Assembly (NCBI GenBank): GCA_964399195.1
Contig: CAYNPY010000005.1
Coordinates: 1 to 64,000, forward strand
Source of the DNA: CAINDZ01 sp964399195
GTDB lineage: Bacteria; Krumholzibacteriota; Krumholzibacteriia; LZORAL124-64-63
DNA: 64,000 nucleotides
Direction of reading: 5' to 3'
A model generated the notes under the pieces. That model was not told where the DNA came from and ran no database searches. It saw only the letters and a list, made by a program, of their open reading frames with translations. Each line of letters starts with the position of its first letter. Positions within the stretch are counted from its first letter, which is position 1. A program made the position numbers and the translations under genes. Shown piece by piece: positions 19,351 to 28,391 of the stretch.

Positions 19351-21406
19351 ATGACCAGATTGATCCCATGCCGGCGTGCTGGGCCGGCGCTCGCGATGGC
19401 CACGCTGGCCGCCGCCGCGATCGCAGCGGGCGCCGCCCGCGCCGCGCCGGCGCCCGAGCGCGTCGCCACAACCGACACAGTCACGGTGGTTGCAGAACGC
19501 GTGGCCCCGGGCGCGCAGACCGTCGTCGTGACTCCGGGGCAGGACGTCGCCGACGTGCTGCAGGCGACGCCGTTCGTCATCGTGCAGCGCGGCGCGCCCG
19601 GCGCCGGCGATCTCTACGCCGACGGCTTCCGCCGCCACGATCTGACCTTCACCGTCGACGGCGAGCGCTGCGAGACAGCCTGTCCCAACCGCATGGACAC
19701 GCGACTGGGACAGGTCGACCTGCTCGAGATCGAGTCGGTCGACCTGGCCCGGGGGGGGGGCCCGGGGGCCGGGGGGGGGGGGGGGGCCCGGGGCCGGGAG
19801 GGGTGGGGTGCCCGCCGCGCCCGGGGGGGGGGCGGGGNNNNNNNNNNGCCTGGACACGCGAGTGGGACTGGTCGACCGGCTCGAGTGCGTGTGGGTCGCC
19901 CGCGCCCGCGACGGCGCCGCGCTGCAGTCGGGGCTGGGCGGCACCGTCGCGATGAAGCGTTCGCTTCCCGGCGACGCCTGGCTGGGGCGCCTGCGCGTGG
20001 AGGCGCGCGCCGACCATGACGACGCCGTCGACGGCTCGTTCTCGCTGGAAGCCCGCGGCCTGCGGCTGGGCGCCCGCTGGCGCCAGGTCGAGGCGTACAC
20101 AGACGCCGACGGCCGCACCTTCGCCGATCTGTACGGGCTGGCACGGACGCCGGCCACCGCCGTGCGCGAGGTGCGGGTCCAGTCGCGGCTGCCGGAGGGC
20201 GATTTGCGCGCGGGACACGAGCGCTCGCGGGATCTCCTGTTCCCGTACCTGTTGATGGATGAGCGCGAAAACGACCGCTGGGAGGCTTCCGGCTCCTGGC
20301 GCGGGCACCGCTTCTACGTAAATCGGACCGAGCACCTGATGGACAACGCGCTGCGAAGCAGCTTGGCATCCTCGTACATGGTCACCGATGCCGAGAACAC
20401 GATGTTCGGCGCCGTCGGCGACCGCTACGAGATCTACGGGCGCAACTGGGAAGCCCGCAACGACATCACGCCCGCGGCCAACCCGGCGATGGCCACCAAC
20501 AGCCACATGCTGCCGGACGTCTGGCGCTGGGGCGCGACGCTGCGCCACTCCCTGGGCACGGCCGGCAACCCCTGGCTCGTCGCCCGGGTGGGCTTGGCCC
20601 GCACCAAGGCGCACGACGACGCGCAACTGGCGGCCTTCACGCGCGTGCATGCGGACGCGGAACTGGAGAAGTGGTCGGTTCCGTTCGGGATCACGCTTTC
20701 GCGGGCGCGCGTCGTGTCCGGCGCGGCCGTGACCGCGGCCCTCGAACTGGCGGTCGACGCCCCCGGCATCGAGCAGCAGTTCATCGTCGTGGACAAGCCC
20801 GGTGCGATGACCGACTGGGTCGGCAATCCCACGCTGGACGATCCCGTGCGCGCCACCCTGCGCGTGGGCGCCACGTGCGGCACCGTGCGCGCCGAGCTGT
20901 TCGGCACCCGCGTGGCGGACTACCCGGTGCTGGCGCGCGCCATGGTCGGCGCGGTCGCGATCCAGACCTACGCACCGGTCGATGCGCTGCTGGCGGGCGC
21001 CTCGCTGCGCGCAGAGTGGGACCTGGCCGCGGCCGGGCTGAGCTGGAACTGGGGCGAGCAGGTCGATTCCAACGCGCCGCTGGCCGAGATCCAGCCGCTG
21101 ACCTTTGATCTGGAGTTGCGTACCCCGGAATGGCGGGGAGCCACGGCGCGCGCCTGGTACCGCCACGCGACGGCCCAGCACCGTGTCGACGCCTCGCAGG
21201 GCGAGACGGCCACCGACGCCTGGAACCGTCTGGACCTGGCGGCGGCCTGGCGGTCGGGCGATGTGCGTTACGAGCTGGCGCTGGACAACGCGACCAACGT
21301 CCTCTACACGCAGCACCTGTCCTACCAGCGCAACCCGTTCGCCGCGGGCCTGCGCGTGTGGGAGCCGGGGCGGACGCTGCGGCTGAGCGCGGTGTTCGCG
21401 TTCTGA
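19351..21406 (+). CDS. TonB-dependent outer-membrane receptor, probably for copper; broken by an assembly gap
   Basis: Signal peptide (residues 1-31), a TonB-box-like DTVTVVAE, a plug domain and a 22-strand-type barrel ending in LSAVFAF with terminal Phe. Two motifs match the copper site of the OprC/NosA family: CxxxM as CPNRM (Cys111, Met115) in the plug and HxM as HLM (20333-20341, near residue 328) in the barrel. A ten-N gap at 19838-19847 interrupts the gene. The flanks repeat each other with errors (MDTRLGQVDLLE before, LDTRVGLVDRLE after), so the true gene is shorter by the overlap and probably intact. The start ATG has GGGAGGAAG upstream. Frame across the gap cannot be trusted. Confidence 0.8.
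19741..19850 (+). other. Assembly gap (10 N) with erroneous G-rich flank inside the receptor gene
   Basis: Sequence from about 19749 to 19837 is mostly G homopolymers and would encode an implausible Gly-rich stretch. The sequence right of the N run re-reads the 60 bp left of it with scattered mismatches. Both ends of the join are therefore overlapping low-quality contig ends and not a real duplication. Confidence 0.75.
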
Positions 21407-21454
21407 GCGCAGCGGGCGGAGGCGGCGCGCGCGGACTCGATCTGTGCGCGCGCC

Positions 21455-21472
21455 ACTTGCGCCGGCGCAAGT
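21455..21472. repeat. Palindrome ACTTGCGCCGGCGCAAGT, copy 2, with adjacent partial copy
   Basis: An 18-bp perfect palindrome between the TonB receptor stop and the UbiA-like gene. A partial copy, CTTGCGCCGGCGCGC, follows directly at 21476. About 45 bp further on are TTGCCC and TAGCTT separated by 17 nt, a candidate promoter for the UbiA-like gene. Confidence 0.6.
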
Positions 21473-21605
21473 GCGCTTGCGCCGGCGCGCGCCGATGGGC
21501 CACCGCCCTTGCGGCCGCGCCTTGCCCGCGCGCGTGCCCGGTGGTAGCTTCGCGCCGATCGCGCGCCGCCGTTCACCACCCGCAACCGCCACGGTGTGCC
21601 CCTGC

Positions 21606-22460
21606 ATGGAAGCCCTGCGCCGCTACCTGTCGTTCATCAAGTTCGAGCACACGATCTTCGCGCTGCCGTTCGCGCTGATCTCCCTGCTCGTGGCCAGCGA
21701 CGGGCGGCCGCGCCCGCAGACGCTGCTGTGGGTGCTGGCGGCCATGGTCGGCGCGCGCAGCGCGGCGATGGCCTTCAACCGCCTGGCCGACCGCGCCTTC
21801 GACGCCGCCAATCCGCGCACCGCGGACCGCCACCTGCCAGCCGGCACCGTGTCGGTGGCTGGCGCCGCCCTGTTCACGCTGGCCGGCGCGGCCCTGCTGG
21901 TGGTCGCGGCCTGGCGCCTGAACCCGCTATGCCTGAAGCTGAGCCCGGTGGCCCTGCTGGTGACCCTCGGCTACTCGTACACCAAGCGCTTCACCGCGCT
22001 CTCGCACCTGGTCCTGGGGCTCGGGCTGGGCATCGCGCCGGTGGGGGCGTGGCTGGCGGTGACGGGCGGGTTCGCCGCGTTCCCGCTGTGGCTGGCCGCC
22101 GCGGTCATGTTCTGGGTGGCGGGCTTCGACACCATCTACGCCTGCCAGGACGTGGAGTACGACCGTCAGGCGGGCCTGCATTCGCTGGCGGCGCGCCTGG
22201 GCACGCGGCGCGCGCTGGCGCTGTCGCGCGTCTTCCATGTGCTGGCCATCGCCTGCATGGCCGCGGCCTTCCGGCGCGCCGAGCCGCTGGGCGCGCTCTC
22301 GCTGGTGGGGGTCGGCGTCATGGCGGCGCTGCTCGCCTGGGAGCAGTCGCTGGTGCGGGGCGGCGACCTGCGGCGGCTGGACCGCGCGTTCTTCGAGATC
22401 AACTCGTGGGTGGGCATGGCGCTGCTGGCGGTGGTGGTGGCGGACCTCTACGTGGCCTGA
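21606..22460 (+). CDS. UbiA-family prenyltransferase, MqnP-like
   Basis: A 284-residue membrane prenyltransferase that attaches a polyprenyl chain to an aromatic quinone precursor. The two Asp-rich motifs are clear: NRLADRAFD (Asn58, Asp62, Asp66) and DVEYD (Asp182, Asp186). The NPRTADRHLPAG context is typical of the UbiA-like enzyme of the futalosine menaquinone pathway (MqnP), but ubiquinone UbiA cannot be excluded from sequence alone. The ATG at 21606 begins the conserved LRRYLSFIKFEHTIFALPFA segment. No other quinone genes are adjacent. It ends 13 bp from the convergent nitroreductase-like gene. Confidence 0.82.
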   Translation: MEALRRYLSFIKFEHTIFALPFALISLLVASDGRPRPQTLLWVLAAMVGARSAAMAFNRLADRAFDAANPRTADRHLPAGTVSVAGAALFTLAGAALLVVAAWRLNPLCLKLSPVALLVTLGYSYTKRFTALSHLVLGLGLGIAPVGAWLAVTGGFAAFPLWLAAAVMFWVAGFDTIYACQDVEYDRQAGLHSLAARLGTRRALALSRVFHVLAIACMAAAFRRAEPLGALSLVGVGVMAALLAWEQSLVRGGDLRRLDRAFFEINSWVGMALLAVVVADLYVA

Positions 22461-22473
22461 GCCGCATTCCGCC

Positions 22474-23163
22474 TCACCGCGCCGGATACCCCACCGTCTG
22501 CGCCAGCACCACCCGCTGCGAGGCCGGCAGCCCGAGCAGTTCCGCCACCGCCGCGCGGTCGACCAGGGCCCTGACCACCGTCGTCAGCCCCGACGAAGCC
22601 GCGTAGAGGTAGACGTTCTGCACCACGATGCCGGCGTGGACGCCGTCGTAGCGGAAGGCGTCGGCCTCGGCCACGTTGCCGGGCATCTTCGCCGCGTCCG
22701 CCACGTAGACGAGGTTCACCGGCGCCGTGGCGACGAACGGTTGCGTGCCGGTCGCCGCGCGGTGGTCGCCGGCCTTCACGCCCACCAGCGCGTGGGCGAC
22801 GGCGTCATGGCGGAAGACGCCGCCCTCCGTGAAGACGAAGACTTCGAGGTTCTGCCAGTTGCGCGCCGTGGCGGCCGTGCGCTTGCCCTCAGCCGGCCGG
22901 TTGACGCCGTTGGCCGCCCACAGCAGGTCCGACAGGACCTGCAGCGGCAGCGCACCCGGCGCGAACTCGCGCCCGGACTGGCGGCGCGCCAGCGCGTCGA
23001 GCAGCGGCAGGCCGCCGCTTTGCGCGGGCGCGGGCAGCGCGACGGACACGCCCGGTTCACAGGTCAGCGCCTCGGTTGTCGCCCCGACCGCCGGTCCGGC
23101 CCCGACCGCCAGGGCCAGCAGCAGCAGGTAAGCGGTTCGGCGCGGAGCGGCGGCGTTCGACAT
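22474..23163 (-). CDS. Exported SagB/ThcOx-type nitroreductase-fold flavoprotein
   Basis: A 229-residue protein with the nitroreductase fold in its SagB/ThcOx-like form: LLDALARRQSGREF near the FMN-binding start, LSDLLWAANGVNR, and a C-terminal GLPASQRVVLAQTVGYP. These are FMN oxidoreductases, here of unknown substrate. The first 28 residues are a signal sequence containing RRTAYLLLL, which resembles a twin-arginine signal and would fit export of a folded flavoprotein. ATG 23163 is preceded by GGGAGGATC. It is the last of a run of minus-strand genes. Confidence 0.78.
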   Translation of the reverse strand: MSNAAAPRRTAYLLLLALAVGAGPAVGATTEALTCEPGVSVALPAPAQSGGLPLLDALARRQSGREFAPGALPLQVLSDLLWAANGVNRPAEGKRTAATARNWQNLEVFVFTEGGVFRHDAVAHALVGVKAGDHRAATGTQPFVATAPVNLVYVADAAKMPGNVAEADAFRYDGVHAGIVVQNVYLYAASSGLTTVVRALVDRAAVAELLGLPASQRVVLAQTVGYPAR

Positions 23164-23228
23164 GCCGGAGATCCTCCCGTGACGAAGTGACAGGATGCGA
23201 TCGAAGCTGCAGGATACCGACTCCCGCC

Positions 23229-23891
23229 TCAGCGGTACAGTTCGATCCGAGCCACCGCGACGTCGGCCGCGAAGGCCTTCTTGCCCGCGACGATGCCCAG
23301 GCGCTGGAGCCGGGACACGTCGAGCGCGGTCCCCAGGGACTCGGGCCGGAAGTCCGCGAAGGGAATCTCGATCTCCGTCCAACCCGGGCCGCAGCGCAGC
23401 TCCGCGCCGTAGTACTGCCAGGGGAGCCGGCAATCGGCGGTGCGCAGGTGGACGTAGTAGCCGTCCGCGGCGCCTCGCGCGATCAGCCGCAGGCCCGTCC
23501 AGCCCCGCGCGTCGAGCGCGCCGCCGCGCTCCGCCAGCGGCAAAGCGACCTGGATGAAGCCGCCGTTGTTGGCGAGCGAGACCTCGCCGCTCAGGCGCAG
23601 GCAACGGCGCCCGTCGAGCACCTCGATCGCGCTGTCGGCTCGCGACAGCCCGCCCATCACCTGGTCGGTGAAGCGCTGCCACACCGTCGCTAGGCTGGAG
23701 ACCCCGTCGTCGCGGCCGAAGTCGTCGATCAGGAACGCGGCCTCACCGGCGAGACCTGCGGCGGGCGTGTCACGATCCACGGCGGCTCCCTCCGGCGGAC
23801 TCGCCTGCGAGGCGTTGAGGGCGATGAGCACGGCGACCAGGAGCGTCCAGGGGCACGTCCTGCGAGGGCCGATGGCGCGCGCGCGGTTCAT
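23229..23891 (-). CDS. Exported CIA30-family protein
   Basis: A 220-residue protein matching the CIA30 (complex I intermediate-associated protein 30) fold: WQRFTDQVMGGLS, LSGEVSLANNGGFIQVALPL and TEIEIPFADFRP are family hallmarks of this galactose-binding-like domain. Residues 1-31 are a signal peptide, unlike mitochondrial assembly factors, so a role in complex I assembly is doubtful; many bacterial members are uncharacterised. GGAGG precedes the ATG at 23891. It lies 65 bp upstream of the nitroreductase-like gene on the same strand. Confidence 0.8.
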   Translation of the reverse strand: MNRARAIGPRRTCPWTLLVAVLIALNASQASPPEGAAVDRDTPAAGLAGEAAFLIDDFGRDDGVSSLATVWQRFTDQVMGGLSRADSAIEVLDGRRCLRLSGEVSLANNGGFIQVALPLAERGGALDARGWTGLRLIARGAADGYYVHLRTADCRLPWQYYGAELRCGPGWTEIEIPFADFRPESLGTALDVSRLQRLGIVAGKKAFAADVAVARIELYR

Positions 23892-23952
23892 GGATCTCGG
23901 ACCTCCACGGTCCGGCGACAGGGCGTCCGCGGGGACTGTCGCCGCCGCCGCT

Positions 23953-25191
23953 CTACGGCAGCCGGTAGCAGATCACCTCGAGCGGTTCCGCGTCCGCCGA
24001 GGGATCCTCGGCCTCGTCGCCGTCCCGCCCCAGTCCGGCCATCGCCGACTCGCGCGCCTGATCGAAGTTGCGCACCACCAGGAACGTCTTCCCGTCCAGG
24101 AACAGCACGACGTCCTGCCGGTTGTCGAAATCCGGCACCCGCAGCGAGAGCTCCTCGACGAACTTCCCGTCCGGCGTCACCACGTCGTAACGCGCGGCCA
24201 CCCCGGCCGGCAACTGCTCGCGCGACTGCAGGCAGTTCGTCACGAACAGGCGTCCGTCGGCCGCCACGTTGATGCGTTCGATGGCCGGGTCGGTGTCCAG
24301 GGCCTTGCTCTCGATCGGCTGCCGGCGCCCGTTGACGATGACGACCATGCCGTCGGTGAGCTCCGCCTTGTCCTCGGCCGTGCGCTTGCGCGGCGTGAAT
24401 GGCCGCCGGAAGGTCGAGCGGATCGCGCCGTCCAGGCCGCGCGCGTTGATCACCCAGGCTTCGCGCTCGGGCGCGCTGTAGACGATGCCGTCCTTCGAGA
24501 CGTTCCAGGTGTTCAGCTCGGAGAATTCGGCTGCCTCGTCGAAGACGCGGCGCTGCAGGTCGTTCTCGCGGGAGCGCTCGAACAGCTTGACTTCGTCCTT
24601 GCCGGCCAGATCCATGACCGACATGATCGAGACCTGCGTGCTCTTGCCGGTCTCCTGGTTGAACGTGCCTCGCCCGCGGACGCCGACCAGCTTGCCGCCG
24701 CCCACGCGCAGCTCGCGCATGAAGTTGAAGCCACCCTCGACCGCCTCGCCTCCCACCTTGATCTCGCCGCCGGGCGTGCCGTCCGGCTTCAGCGTCGTGA
24801 CGCGGCTGGGAAAGCCCTGCACCACGGCCAGCCGGCCGTCCGGCAGGAAGAACAGCCCGTGGGGGTTGTTGAACTCGCCCGGGCCGTCGCCCTGGCGGCC
24901 CAGCGTCCGGACCAGCGAACCGTCGGGCGCCACGACCAGCACCTGCGCCATCTGGCGGTCCACCAGGTAGACGTTGCCGTCGGGGCCCAGCATACCGCCG
25001 GTGACCATGCCCAGGAGCACGTCTTCGTCGTCATCGCCGCCCAGGCGCCAGACCTCCTTCAGATCGACGGCCCGCTGCGCGGGCGCCGCGGCGGGCAGGT
25101 TGACGGTGGCTGGAGCGGCTTGCGCGGCTATCCCGGCAAGGGCCAGTTGGGCCGGGAGGACGATGACGGCGGCCAGGCGCAGTGCGATCAC
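23953..25191 (-). CDS. Exported NHL-type six-bladed propeller protein
   Basis: A 412-residue exported protein with NHL/6-bladed-propeller blades: LGPDGNVYLVDRQMAQVLV, TLGRQGDGPGEFNNPHGLFF and LPDGRLAVVQGF. Blades continue to the C-terminus (RINVAADGRLFVTN, YDVVTPDGKFVEEL). The start is GTG 25191 preceded by GAGGTG, giving a signal peptide IALRLAAVIVLPAQLALAG. FCB-group bacteria carry many such secreted propellers. No catalytic residues or partner are evident. Confidence 0.72.
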   Translation of the reverse strand: MIALRLAAVIVLPAQLALAGIAAQAAPATVNLPAAAPAQRAVDLKEVWRLGGDDDEDVLLGMVTGGMLGPDGNVYLVDRQMAQVLVVAPDGSLVRTLGRQGDGPGEFNNPHGLFFLPDGRLAVVQGFPSRVTTLKPDGTPGGEIKVGGEAVEGGFNFMRELRVGGGKLVGVRGRGTFNQETGKSTQVSIMSVMDLAGKDEVKLFERSRENDLQRRVFDEAAEFSELNTWNVSKDGIVYSAPEREAWVINARGLDGAIRSTFRRPFTPRKRTAEDKAELTDGMVVIVNGRRQPIESKALDTDPAIERINVAADGRLFVTNCLQSREQLPAGVAARYDVVTPDGKFVEELSLRVPDFDNRQDVVLFLDGKTFLVVRNFDQARESAMAGLGRDGDEAEDPSADAEPLEVICYRLP

Positions 25192-25313
25192 GGGAACACC
25201 TCGGTGTGTCGGGAGGGGATGCGGGTCGGGGGCAAAGCGAACCAACCTCCCTTTTACGGCGGGAGGATCGTCGGGGTTCCCGGCGGGGCCCGGCGGCCGG
25301 GCGCGCCGCCCGG

Positions 25314-25553
25314 TCAAGGCAGGCGGCCGTGCGTGCCGTCGCAGTAAGGCGCGTTACCGGTGTGCTTGCACTGGCAGAGGGCCTTCCTGGCCGGCTCAGC
25401 CAGCTCGAAGATCGTCGGGCGGAACTCCGAGCCGGCGTGCGAGCCGTCGCAGAAAGGTTGTTTGGCCGACTGGCCGCAGGTGCAGTAGGCGTAGCGGCCG
25501 GCGGCCAGCTCCAGCACGGCGGGCTGGCGGGCGGCGATCTTCGGGTCGCTCAT
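25314..25553 (-). CDS. Double CDGSH iron-sulfur protein
   Basis: A 79-residue cytosolic protein with two complete CDGSH [2Fe-2S] sites. Site 1 is CTCGQSAKQPFCDGSH (Cys24, Cys26, Cys35, His39) and site 2 is CQCKHTGNAPYCDGTH (Cys60, Cys62, Cys71, His75). Each has the 3-Cys-1-His ligand set. The tandem arrangement is the MitoNEET-related bacterial type, linked to redox or iron-sulfur handling. AAGGAG precedes the ATG at 25553. A recurring palindrome lies 117 bp upstream. Confidence 0.92.
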   Translation of the reverse strand: MSDPKIAARQPAVLELAAGRYAYCTCGQSAKQPFCDGSHAGSEFRPTIFELAEPARKALCQCKHTGNAPYCDGTHGRLP

Positions 25554-25669
25554 GTCGGAGTCTCCTTGTTGGCCGCACCGAAAAGGCGCGGCGCGGCGGT
25601 CATCGAGCACGCGGCGTGACGCGTGCAGAAGGTAGCGACGCCGCCGTCAGGCCGCCCGCCCGGCGGGAT

Positions 25670-25683
25670 TTGCGCCGGCGCAA
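25670..25683. repeat. Palindrome TTGCGCCGGCGCAA, copy 3
   Basis: A third copy of the palindrome seen at 18230 and 21455, with a 14-bp perfect core. On the minus strand it lies about 36 bp before a TACCTT box and 117 bp before the CDGSH start. It is also only 42 bp beyond the stop of the membrane-protein gene. Confidence 0.55.
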
Positions 25684-25724
25684 GTCGCGGTCTCCGGCAC
25701 ATCCACCGCGGGGCGCGCGGCGGC

Positions 25725-26276
25725 TCAGGAACCGCGCTTCGCCCCCTCCAGGAACGCGACCACGCGCGGCCGCTCCAGCGCCAGCAGGGCCAGGGCCACG
25801 AGGGCGAACGGCACCACGGCCGTGGAGCGCGCCGTGAGGATCGCCAGGATCACGCCGAACACCGCGACGGACTCGCGAAGGGCCCAGCTCATGATCAGCG
25901 AGGCCTGGTACGCCGGCAGGAGCTTCAGCAGTTCGCGTTCGCTCGGCGCCAGCTTCGGCGTCGCGGCCGTCTCGGCGGCCGTGGGCGCGGCGCCGGAGCC
26001 GGAAATCGTCCCGCGCGCCAGCTTGCCCGGCGCCAGCAGCGTGCGCGGCAGCACGAGTGAACCGGCCGCCGCCAGCAGCGCCAGCCCCGTCAGCGCCGCG
26101 GTCGCCAGCCGCGCGTCCGGCCGCGGGCCCGCCGCCGCGTCGCCGGCGGCGGGCCGCGTGACCACGAAGGCGATCAGGGCCACGTAGATCACCGTGGCGG
26201 CCAGGAAGGCCCCCCAGATCAGGTTGAGGGTCCGCGCGCGCGGCGCGACCGCCTGCAGCAACTCGCGCGAGAGCAT
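25725..26276 (-). CDS. Four-helix membrane protein behind oligoendopeptidase F
   Basis: A 183-residue integral membrane protein of unknown function. Hydrophobic segments lie at about residues 20-40, 60-77, 125-145 and 147-165, with an Ala/Thr-rich loop after the second. The ATG at 26276 has GGGGAGG upstream; an overlapping GTG two codons earlier is less likely. It starts 31 bp after the peptidase stop, so the two genes probably share a transcript. No family motif is recognised. Confidence 0.65.
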   Translation of the reverse strand: MLSRELLQAVAPRARTLNLIWGAFLAATVIYVALIAFVVTRPAAGDAAAGPRPDARLATAALTGLALLAAAGSLVLPRTLLAPGKLARGTISGSGAAPTAAETAATPKLAPSERELLKLLPAYQASLIMSWALRESVAVFGVILAILTARSTAVVPFALVALALLALERPRVVAFLEGAKRGS

Positions 26277-26307
26277 GGCCACCTCCCCGCCGGCCGCCGG
26301 GCGCCGG

Positions 26308-28236
26308 CTAGCCCTCCAGCTTCACGCCCAGCAGCGTCGCCAGCTCGGTCACGATCCGGTCGAACCGCGCCAGAGCCGCGGTGATGGCGTCGGGCTTCGT
26401 CAGGTCGACGCCCGCTTTCTTCAACAGGTCCAGCGGCGGCTCGGCGCAGCCGCTCGACAGCATGTCCAGGTAGCCGTCCACGGCGGGCTGGCCCTTGGCC
26501 TTCACGTTCTCGGCGATGGCGATACCGCAGCTGAGGCCCGTCGCGTAGCTGTACACGTAGTACTTGTAATAGAAGTGGGGGATGTAGGCCCACTCCATGC
26601 CGTCGTTCGGGCCCAGCGTGAAGCCGGGGCCGTAGTAGCGCTTGATCAGGCCGGCGTAGGTCTCGTCCAGCAGCGCGGCGGTGACCGGCGTGCCCTGCTC
26701 GACGAAGCCATGGACGAGGCGCTCGAACTCGCTGAACAGCGTCTGGCGGTAGATCGTCGAGCGGATGGTCTCCAGTTCGGCGGCCAGGATGCCGATGCGC
26801 GCCGCCTGCGAATCCGCCTTCTTCACCAGGTAGTCCGACAGCAGCGCCTCGTTGCAGGTCGAAGCGATCTCGGCCAGGAACATCACGTAGCGGTGGTCGT
26901 GGTACGGCTGGTTCTCCATCGAGAGGTGGCTGTGCAGCGCGTGGCCGTACTCGTGCGCCAGCGTCGACAGATCGTCCAGCGTGTCCTGGTAGTTCATCTT
27001 CACGTACGGGTGGCGGCCGTAGACCGAGGCCGAGAAGGCGCCGCTGTCCTTGTCGTTGCTCGGGTAGACGTCGATCCAGCCGTTGCGCGGATCCAGGCCG
27101 TGCTCCAGCATCCGCACGTACTCCTTGCCCAGGGGCGCCAGCGCCGCCGGCAGGATCTCGCAGGCCTGGGCGTAGGGCACGTCCATCTCGGCGTCGGCTG
27201 TCAGGGGCACATTGAGGTCGTAGAGCCGGATGTCGTCCAGGCCCAGCACCTGCCGGCGCAGCTCGACGTAGCGGTGCAGCGGCCTGAGGTTCGCGTTCAC
27301 GGCCGCGATCAGGTTGTCGTGCACGGCCACCGGCAGGTTGTCCTTGTCCAGGTAGGCCTCCAGCGCCGTGCCGTAGCCGCGGGCGCGGGCGAACGTCACG
27401 TCCAGCTCGAACTGGCCGGCCAGCGTGGCGGCGAACGCGTGCTGGAACTGGCGCAGCGTCTCGTAGAACGCCGTCACGGCCTCCTCGCGCACGCGCCGGT
27501 CGGTCGAGGCGCGGAACACCGGGTAGTTCGACAGCGTCAGCTGCACTTCCTTGCCCTCGGCGTCATGCACCTTGGGCCAGGCGATGTCCGACAGCAAGGC
27601 GCCGAAGGCGTCCTCGTAGCCGCTGGGCACCTCGTTGAGGTCGATCTCCAGCCAGAGGTTGTCGCCGGCCAGCTGCAGCGCCTTCTCGGCCTCGGGCGGC
27701 AGCACGCGCGACTTCCGCCGGCGCAGGTTCTCCAGGTAGTTGCGGTACTCCGACGGGCCGTCCGCGGCAGCGTACGCCTTCTTCATCGCCGCGTCGTCCA
27801 GCGCCAGCAGCTCGCCGCGCAGGAACCCGGACGCCGCGTTCAGCTCCTCCAGCAGGGAGAGGCTCAGCTGCTTGCGCGCCTGCAGTTCCTGGTTCGTCTG
27901 CTCGCTGTCCAGCGCCAGGTTCGCGTACTGGGCGATGCGGCTGGTGCGGTCGTGCAGGTCGAAGTAGAGCTTCAGGCAGCCGGCCATCGCGGCGGGCTTG
28001 CCCAGCGTGCCGGCGTAGGCCTGCAGCGCCGGCAGCTGGGCGCGCACCGCCTTCAGTTCGGCCTCCCACGCCGCGCCGTCGGCGAACAGGTTGCCCAGGT
28101 TCCACTTGTAGACGTCGGGCACCTGGGCGCGGGTGGCGTTCGCGTCGGGCTTGTACGGCGGCAGGTCGGCGGCGGACGCGGCGGTGACGGTCAGCATGGC
28201 GGCGCACACCAGCAGGTTGCGGAACCGGCGGGACAT
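26308..28236 (-). CDS. pepF: Exported oligoendopeptidase F (M3B metallopeptidase)
   Basis: A 642-residue zinc metallopeptidase of the M3B/PepF type that cleaves short peptides. The active site is HEYGHALHS (His428, Glu429, His432), with the third ligand in FLAEIASTCNEAL (Glu456). Conserved Tyr/Gly-rich substrate-binding segments follow (YYGPGFTLGPNDGMEWAYIP). Residues 1-22 are a signal peptide, so unlike the cytosolic enzyme of lactic bacteria this one acts in the periplasm or outside. GGAGG precedes the ATG. The membrane-protein gene follows in the same operon. Confidence 0.92.
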   Translation of the reverse strand: MSRRFRNLLVCAAMLTVTAASAADLPPYKPDANATRAQVPDVYKWNLGNLFADGAAWEAELKAVRAQLPALQAYAGTLGKPAAMAGCLKLYFDLHDRTSRIAQYANLALDSEQTNQELQARKQLSLSLLEELNAASGFLRGELLALDDAAMKKAYAAADGPSEYRNYLENLRRRKSRVLPPEAEKALQLAGDNLWLEIDLNEVPSGYEDAFGALLSDIAWPKVHDAEGKEVQLTLSNYPVFRASTDRRVREEAVTAFYETLRQFQHAFAATLAGQFELDVTFARARGYGTALEAYLDKDNLPVAVHDNLIAAVNANLRPLHRYVELRRQVLGLDDIRLYDLNVPLTADAEMDVPYAQACEILPAALAPLGKEYVRMLEHGLDPRNGWIDVYPSNDKDSGAFSASVYGRHPYVKMNYQDTLDDLSTLAHEYGHALHSHLSMENQPYHDHRYVMFLAEIASTCNEALLSDYLVKKADSQAARIGILAAELETIRSTIYRQTLFSEFERLVHGFVEQGTPVTAALLDETYAGLIKRYYGPGFTLGPNDGMEWAYIPHFYYKYYVYSYATGLSCGIAIAENVKAKGQPAVDGYLDMLSSGCAEPPLDLLKKAGVDLTKPDAITAALARFDRIVTELATLLGVKLEG

Positions 28237-28326
28237 GGACGGGCCTCCTCGACGGGGACGGCGGGGGATGCGTTCATGGAACCCATTCTCGGCCCCGGCG
28301 GCCCGTCGCGCCAGCGCGAAATGGCC

Positions 28327-28359
28327 GAGGGCCGGGTCCCCTGCGGGAGCCCGGCCCTC
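28327..28359 (-). terminator. GC-rich hairpin after the outer-membrane protein gene
   Basis: Arms GAGGGCCGGG and CCCGGCCCTC with a 13-nt loop. On the minus strand it follows the outer-membrane protein stop (28392) by about 30 nt and is followed by a short GGCCATTTCG tract. The weak T-run makes it a moderate intrinsic-terminator candidate ahead of the pepF start. Confidence 0.45.
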
Positions 28360-28391
28360 CGGATTCGCGACCTCAAGGATCGCGGCAGAGT

